Source of the DNA: Aeromicrobium sp. Root495
Lineage (GTDB): Bacteria; Actinomycetota; Actinomycetes; Propionibacteriales; Nocardioidaceae
Assembly (NCBI RefSeq): GCF_001426755.1
Contig: NZ_LMFJ01000002.1
Location: 460,322-524,321, forward strand
Reading direction: 5' to 3'
DNA length: 64,000 bases
Part shown: piece by piece, positions 60,366-64,000 of the stretch
Layout: each line of letters opens with the position of its first letter
How positions within the stretch are numbered: the first letter of the stretch is position 1
Notes under the pieces: model-generated
The model's database searches: none
Seen by the model: only the letters and a program-made list of their open reading frames with translations
What the model was told of the DNA's origin: nothing
Made by a program: the position numbers and the translations under genes

Positions 60366-60964
60366 AGGGCCAGAAGGTCGGGCTCCCGATCCTGCTCGCG
60401 GCGGTCCTCGCCGCGCTCGTGGTGGCGGGGACGGCGGGCTGGTCGCTCCGAGCCGTGACGGAGGGCGCGCCCGAGGAGGCCGCGCCGTCGTCGGTCGACG
60501 TCGGGTTCGCCCAGGACATGTCGGTGCACCACGAGCAGGGCGTCCTGATGGCGCAGGTCGCCGCGCGGCAGTGCACGGGCGTCGTGCGGGCACTCGCCGG
60601 CGGGATCGTCCAGGCGCAGAGCCAGGAGGTGGGGACGATGCGCGGCTGGCTCGTGCTGTGGCGTGAGCCCCAGCTCGCCTCGGCCGCGCCGATGGGCTGG
60701 ATGGACGGCCACCACCACGGATCGACGATGCCCGGGATGGCCACGACGAAGCAGCTCGAGGACCTCCAGTCGTCCACGGGCCGTGCCTGCGACCGACGCT
60801 TCCTCACCCTCATGACCGCCCACCACGAGGGCGCCCTCGAGATGGCCGGCGAGGCCGCCCGGCGCGCCGGCACCTCCGACGTCCGCCAGCTCGGCCGACG
60901 GATCGCTCGCGAGCAGGCCCAAGAGATCGTCGAGCTCCGCGGCCTCCAGCAGACGCTCGGCTGA
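60362..60964 (+). CDS. DUF305 exported/membrane-anchored protein
   Basis: A 200-residue protein from the GTG that overlaps the previous stop (GTGA). One N-terminal helix anchors or exports it. The two halves of the DUF305 domain have the motifs SVHHEQGVLMA and TAHHEGALEMA with paired histidines, plus Met-rich stretches (HHHGSTMPGM) in between, suggesting metal (copper-type) binding. Acts outside the membrane with the LVIVD protein. Confidence 0.85.
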   Translation: MKGQKVGLPILLAAVLAALVVAGTAGWSLRAVTEGAPEEAAPSSVDVGFAQDMSVHHEQGVLMAQVAARQCTGVVRALAGGIVQAQSQEVGTMRGWLVLWREPQLASAAPMGWMDGHHHGSTMPGMATTKQLEDLQSSTGRACDRRFLTLMTAHHEGALEMAGEAARRAGTSDVRQLGRRIAREQAQEIVELRGLQQTLG

Positions 60965-60972
60965 CCCCGGGC

Positions 60973-61059
60973 GGTGGATCCGCCACCGAACGGCACGGCC
61001 CCGGGGCCGTGCCGGTGGATCGGCCACCGCATGAGCCCTGAGACGGTGGAAGGACCACC
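60973..61059. promoter_or_regulatory. Three GGTGG-N5-CCACC palindromes upstream of the TPP riboswitch
   Basis: Copies of GGTGG-N5-CCACC begin at 60973, 61014 and 61045 with spacers ATCCG, ATCGG and AAGGA. Distances are 41 and 31 bp. The third lies over the expected -35 region of the riboswitch promoter (a TAGTGT hexamer at 61074-61079 could be the -10). The second abuts the terminator hairpin of the previous operon. Confidence 0.5.
60991..61014 (+). terminator. Terminator of the LVIVD-DUF305 operon
   Basis: CGGCACGGCCCC and GGGGCCGTGCCG form a perfect 24-bp palindrome, 26 bp after the DUF305 stop. Without spacer bases the centre must open into a small loop. Confidence 0.7.
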
Positions 61060-61089
61060 GCTCGGCGCCGGGGTAGTGTGGGCTCACCA

Positions 61090-61178
61090 CGACAGGGGAG
61101 CGCCACCGCAGAGGGCGCTGAGAGTGCGGAACAGCCGCAGACCCTAGAACCTGCTCCGGTTAGTACCGGCGAAGGGAG
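61090..61178 (+). promoter_or_regulatory. TPP riboswitch (THI element)
   Basis: The conserved words are in order: GGGGAGC, GCTGAGAGTGC, GACC, GAACCTG and CCGGTTAGTACCGGCGAAGGGA. They sit directly upstream of the ykoE start, with GAAGGGAG also acting as ribosome site, so thiamine pyrophosphate probably blocks translation initiation of the transporter operon. Confidence 0.95.
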
Positions 61179-61183
61179 TCACG

Positions 61184-61825
61184 ATGAGTTCTGCATCCAC
61201 GACCACCACGACCGACCAGGCCCGAGGTCTCGACGTGCGGTACCGCACGATCGACCTCGTCACGATCGCCACGCTGGCGGTCGCGTTCGGCGTCATCTTC
61301 TGGGGCTGGGGCAAGGCCTACGAGCCGCTGAGCGCCCTGGCCCTGTTCTCCTACCCGCCCAGCTCCGCCGTCCTCGCCGGACCCTGGCTCGCCGCGGGCG
61401 TCATCGGCGGGCTCATCGTCCGCAAGCCGGGCGCTGCCTTCGCGACGGAGTTCCTCGCCGCTGCCGTCTCGACCGTCGTCATCGGCGGGACGCAGTGGGG
61501 CTGGACCGTCTTCGCCTCCGGGTTCTTCCAGGGCCTCGGTGCCGAGCTCATCTTCCTGCTCGTCTTCTACCGCAAGTTCGGTGTCGTCGTGGCCATGGCG
61601 TCCGGCGCGCTCGCAGGGATCATCGAGGCCTTCTACGAGTGGACCCAGTTCGCCAAGGGCTGGGGCTGGGACTACAAGCTCGCGCACCTGGGCTTCCTCA
61701 CCGCCTCCGGCATCGTCGTGGCGGGCCTCGGCAGCTGGCTGCTCGTCAAGGCGCTCGCCGAGGCCGGCGTCCTCGACGCCTTCGAGCCCGGCCGCGAGGC
61801 CGCCGAGGCCACCGACCGGGAGTGA
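61184..61825 (+). CDS. ykoE: Thiamine-precursor ECF transporter S component (YkoE family)
   Basis: A 213-residue membrane protein with about six helices; GWGKAYEPLSALALFSYPPS near residue 45 and FYEWTQFAKGWGWDYK near 150 are characteristic of YkoE. It binds thiamine or its HMP precursor for uptake. First gene after the TPP riboswitch; its stop overlaps the ATPase gene (GTGA). Confidence 0.9.
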   Translation: MSSASTTTTTDQARGLDVRYRTIDLVTIATLAVAFGVIFWGWGKAYEPLSALALFSYPPSSAVLAGPWLAAGVIGGLIVRKPGAAFATEFLAAAVSTVVIGGTQWGWTVFASGFFQGLGAELIFLLVFYRKFGVVVAMASGALAGIIEAFYEWTQFAKGWGWDYKLAHLGFLTASGIVVAGLGSWLLVKALAEAGVLDAFEPGREAAEATDRE

Positions 61826-63222
61826 CTCCTCCAGCCGTGCGGCCGGGCGAGGTCCGGGTCTCCGGGCTCTCGTGGACGCCGCTCGGCCGGCGCTCGCCCG
61901 TCCTCATCGGGCTGGACCTGAACGTCCAGCCCGGTGAGCGGGTGCTGCTGCTCGGCGCGAGCGGCGCCGGGAAGTCGTCTGTCCTGCATGCCCTGACGGG
62001 CGCGCTGGGCGGGACGATCGCCGGCACGCTCGACGGCGCGGTGTCCGTGGGCGGTCGGCTGGGTCTGCTGCCCCAGGACCCCACCGACTCGGTGGTCGCC
62101 GACCGCATCGGGCGAGACGTGGCCTTCGGGCCCGAGAACCTCGGGCTCGGCCGTGCCGAGATCTGGCACCGTGTCGACGCGGCGCTCGCCGCCGTCGGCC
62201 TGCCCTACGGGCGGGACCATCCCACGGTCGCGCTGTCCGGCGGGGAGCAGCAACGGCTCGCGCTCGCCGGGGTCCTGGCCCTCGGCCCTGACGTGATGGT
62301 GCTCGACGAGCCGACCTCGATGCTCGACCCTGTGACGGCCGCAGTGGTCCGGGACGCGGTGGTGGGGGTCCTCGGCGACCGCACCCTCGTGGTGGTGGAG
62401 CACCGCTTCGAGCCGTGGCTGGACCACGTGGACCGCGTCGTCGTCCTCGAGTCCGGCGGCATCGCCTTCGACGGCTCCGTGGACCACTTCCTCCGTGGCG
62501 CCTTCCCCGCTCTGTGGATGCCGGGTGCGACCGTCCCCGAGCCGCTCGCGGTCGAGGGCCGTCTCGTGGCTCCTGCGGGAGAAGTGGTCGCGCCGGTCGC
62601 CGAGGCTCTCGTGGTCGACCTCGTGACCCGGCTCCTGCGAGGGACGCAGCGGACCCGGGCGATCGACGGTCTCGACGTCGCGACGGTGCCCGGTCGGCGT
62701 CTCGCTCTCACGGGGGCGAGCGGAGCCGGCAAGTCCACCGCCCTCGCGGCACTCGCCGGCCTGGTCCGCCCCACGGCCGGCAGCGTGACGCCCGACCTCT
62801 CCCGTCTTCGCAGCCGAGACCTTGCCGCGGTCCTGGGCTGGGTCCCGCAGAACCCCGAGCACGCGTTCGTCACGACGTCGGTGCGCGACGAGGTCGCGGT
62901 GAGCGCGGCCCGCCTCGGTCGGGTCGTCGACGTCGACGGAGTGCTGGCGGCTCTCGGCCTCGACTCCCTCGCCTCGGCCCACCCCTTCCGGCTCTCGGGC
63001 GGCGAGCAGCGTCGGCTCGCGCTGGCTGCCGGGCTCGCCCACCGGCCGGGGCTGGTGATGCTCGACGAGCCGACCGTGGGGCAGGACCGTCGGACCTGGG
63101 CCGCGGTCGCCGGGTGGATCGGCGCCGCTGCCGACGCCGGTGCAGCGGTGGCCGTGAGCACCCACGACGCGGACCTCCCCGTCGACGCCGTGGTCGAGAT
63201 CGTCGCCGGGGGCCGGTCATGA
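61822..63222 (+). CDS. ykoD: ECF transporter double ATPase (YkoD)
   Basis: A 466-residue protein made of two ABC ATPase units in one chain: Walker A GASGAGKSS near residue 40 with signature LSGGEQQRLAL and Walker B VMVLDEPTSML, then GASGAGKST near 300 with LSGGEQRRLAL and LVMLDEPTVG. It powers YkoE-bound thiamine precursor uptake. GTG start set by the overlap with ykoE. Confidence 0.9.
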   Translation: MTPPAVRPGEVRVSGLSWTPLGRRSPVLIGLDLNVQPGERVLLLGASGAGKSSVLHALTGALGGTIAGTLDGAVSVGGRLGLLPQDPTDSVVADRIGRDVAFGPENLGLGRAEIWHRVDAALAAVGLPYGRDHPTVALSGGEQQRLALAGVLALGPDVMVLDEPTSMLDPVTAAVVRDAVVGVLGDRTLVVVEHRFEPWLDHVDRVVVLESGGIAFDGSVDHFLRGAFPALWMPGATVPEPLAVEGRLVAPAGEVVAPVAEALVVDLVTRLLRGTQRTRAIDGLDVATVPGRRLALTGASGAGKSTALAALAGLVRPTAGSVTPDLSRLRSRDLAAVLGWVPQNPEHAFVTTSVRDEVAVSAARLGRVVDVDGVLAALGLDSLASAHPFRLSGGEQRRLALAAGLAHRPGLVMLDEPTVGQDRRTWAAVAGWIGAAADAGAAVAVSTHDADLPVDAVVEIVAGGRS

Positions 63223-63938
63223 GTGCCGCCCGGCTCGTGCGCGGGGCGTTCCTGCGCAGCAACCCGCTGGCGCTCCTCTCCGTCGGGCTCTGGTCCCTCG
63301 TGGGCGGGCTCTTCGTGACGGACCTCGACATCGGCGTCGTCGCCCTGTCGGCCTACCTCGTCGTGGTCGCCCTCGTCGCACCCACGTGGCGCTACCCGCT
63401 CCTGTGTCTCGCGTTCGCCCTGGTGGCCGGGGCCACCGTCACGTACTCGACGTGGCGCGGCAACGGCCAGGAGCTCGACGCCGCGCTCGTGCAGGGGGTC
63501 CGGGTGCTGGTCGTCGCATGGCCGGGGTCGGTGGCGATCGGGTACCTGGACCCCGCTCGGCTCGGCGACCACCTGGCGCAGGGCCTGCGCCTGCCGGCGC
63601 GCTTCGTCGCCGCGTTCGTCGCCGCGCTGCAGCGGTTGACGACCCTCGCGCACGCCTGGACCCAGCTGGACCGGTCGCGGCGGGCCCGAGGCCTCGGCCC
63701 CGAGTGGCGCCACCCTGTCGCTGCGGTGCGCTGGGGCCTGTCGATGGCGTTCGCGCTGCTCGTCCACGCGCTGCGCGGGGCGGGGCGCACGGCCGTGGCG
63801 ATGGACGCGCGCGGCTTCGCCACCGCACAGGACCGCACGTGGGCCGAGTCCGCCGACTGGTCGCGCACCGACGTCGCGGTGGCCGTCGGCGGCCTGCTCC
63901 TCGGCCTCGTCGCCCCGACCGTGTGGGCGGTGACCTAG
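63219..63938 (+). CDS. ykoC: ECF transporter transmembrane T component (YkoC)
   Basis: A 239-residue membrane protein with about five helices and the cytoplasmic coupling helices bearing Ala-Arg-Gly motifs: RRARGLGPEWR and AMDARGFATA. Completes the ECF thiamine/HMP transporter. ATGA overlap with the ATPase gene. Its last codons lie in a 41-bp tandem repeat that continues past the window edge. Confidence 0.9.
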   Translation: MSAARLVRGAFLRSNPLALLSVGLWSLVGGLFVTDLDIGVVALSAYLVVVALVAPTWRYPLLCLAFALVAGATVTYSTWRGNGQELDAALVQGVRVLVVAWPGSVAIGYLDPARLGDHLAQGLRLPARFVAAFVAALQRLTTLAHAWTQLDRSRRARGLGPEWRHPVAAVRWGLSMAFALLVHALRGAGRTAVAMDARGFATAQDRTWAESADWSRTDVAVAVGGLLLGLVAPTVWAVT

Positions 63939-64000
63939 CGTCCGTCTGCCGCCCCCTGCCGTGGGGGGCGGTGACCTGGCGTCCGTCTGCCGCCCCCTGC
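63925..64000 (+). repeat. 41-bp tandem repeat at the end of ykoC with hairpin
   Basis: The unit starting GGGCGGTGACCT spans 63925-63965 and starts again at 63966, where 35 bases remain before the edge, with a single difference (CTAG to CTGG, removing the stop codon in copy 2). Between copies, CCGCCCCC and GGGGGCGG (63949-63971) can form an 8-bp terminator stem. More copies may lie beyond the window. Confidence 0.75.

Noticed and set aside
1..64000. Search for transposases, integrases, restriction systems, toxin-antitoxin pairs and rRNA
   Set aside because: None could be supported by any frame or motif I read.

Overview
The window is a high-GC, gene-dense actinobacterial chromosome segment. 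A Nocardioidaceae-type host (Aeromicrobium/Nocardioides-like) is my inference from the MprA/MprB/HtrA-like stress locus, a FadE5-like acyl-CoA dehydrogenase, a CocE-type secreted hydrolase, a reduced type VII secretion locus and an actinobacterial Tad locus. No 16S gene or other decisive marker is present. Most genes sit in short operons with ATGA or GTGA stop/start overlaps, and GTG starts are common. I see no prophage, transposase, CRISPR array or rRNA.

Left part (1-17.7 kb): an envelope-stress locus on the minus strand (mprA, mprB and the cut start of an HtrA protease), preceded by an array of three spaced palindromes; a three-gene operon pairing a fructosamine-kinase-like protein with a low-molecular-weight phosphatase; an EamA exporter; an aromatic/histidinol-phosphate aminotransferase; and a complete 2-oxoacid dehydrogenase operon (E1 alpha, E1 beta, E2) with a Crp/GlxR-like site upstream. 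Then come a DUF1684 protein, an MFS transporter, a GNAT acetyltransferase, an SDR, a DinB protein, a DoxX-like protein and a long acyl-CoA dehydrogenase.

Central part (17.9-41.0 kb): the most distinctive region. An atypical type VII secretion locus consists of divergent eccC and eccD. The eccC arm continues into three small WXG100-sized proteins without tryptophan, an 891-residue protein of unknown function and two paralogous lipoproteins. The eccD arm continues into a ParA-like protein lacking the P-loop lysine and a small membrane protein. EccB, EccE and mycosin are absent from the window. The eccD arm runs directly into a Tad/Flp pilus operon (SAF protein, TadZ-like protein, TadA, TadB, TadC, Flp-like pilin, two TadE-like pseudopilins, a TadG-like protein), followed by a lipoprotein, a secreted protein and a LysM-BTAD membrane protein.

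Right part (41-64 kb): a 37-residue membrane ORF divergent from a LysR regulator; a GDSL hydrolase; an enoyl-CoA hydratase; secreted proteins of unknown function; a GAF histidine kinase without a partner; an RsbW-like protein; and a free-standing ANTAR protein. Next are tRNA-Gly(CCC) with two 86-bp direct repeats that carry its 3' end, dcd-psuG-psuK (dCTP deamination and pseudouridine breakdown), a TetR regulator behind a perfect palindrome, a CocE-type hydrolase, a large membrane Fe-S oxidoreductase with a long acidic tail, an MFS transporter and a Nudix-fold protein. The window ends with an LVIVD-repeat/DUF305 pair and a TPP-riboswitch-controlled ykoEDC transporter that finishes in a 41-bp tandem repeat at the window edge.
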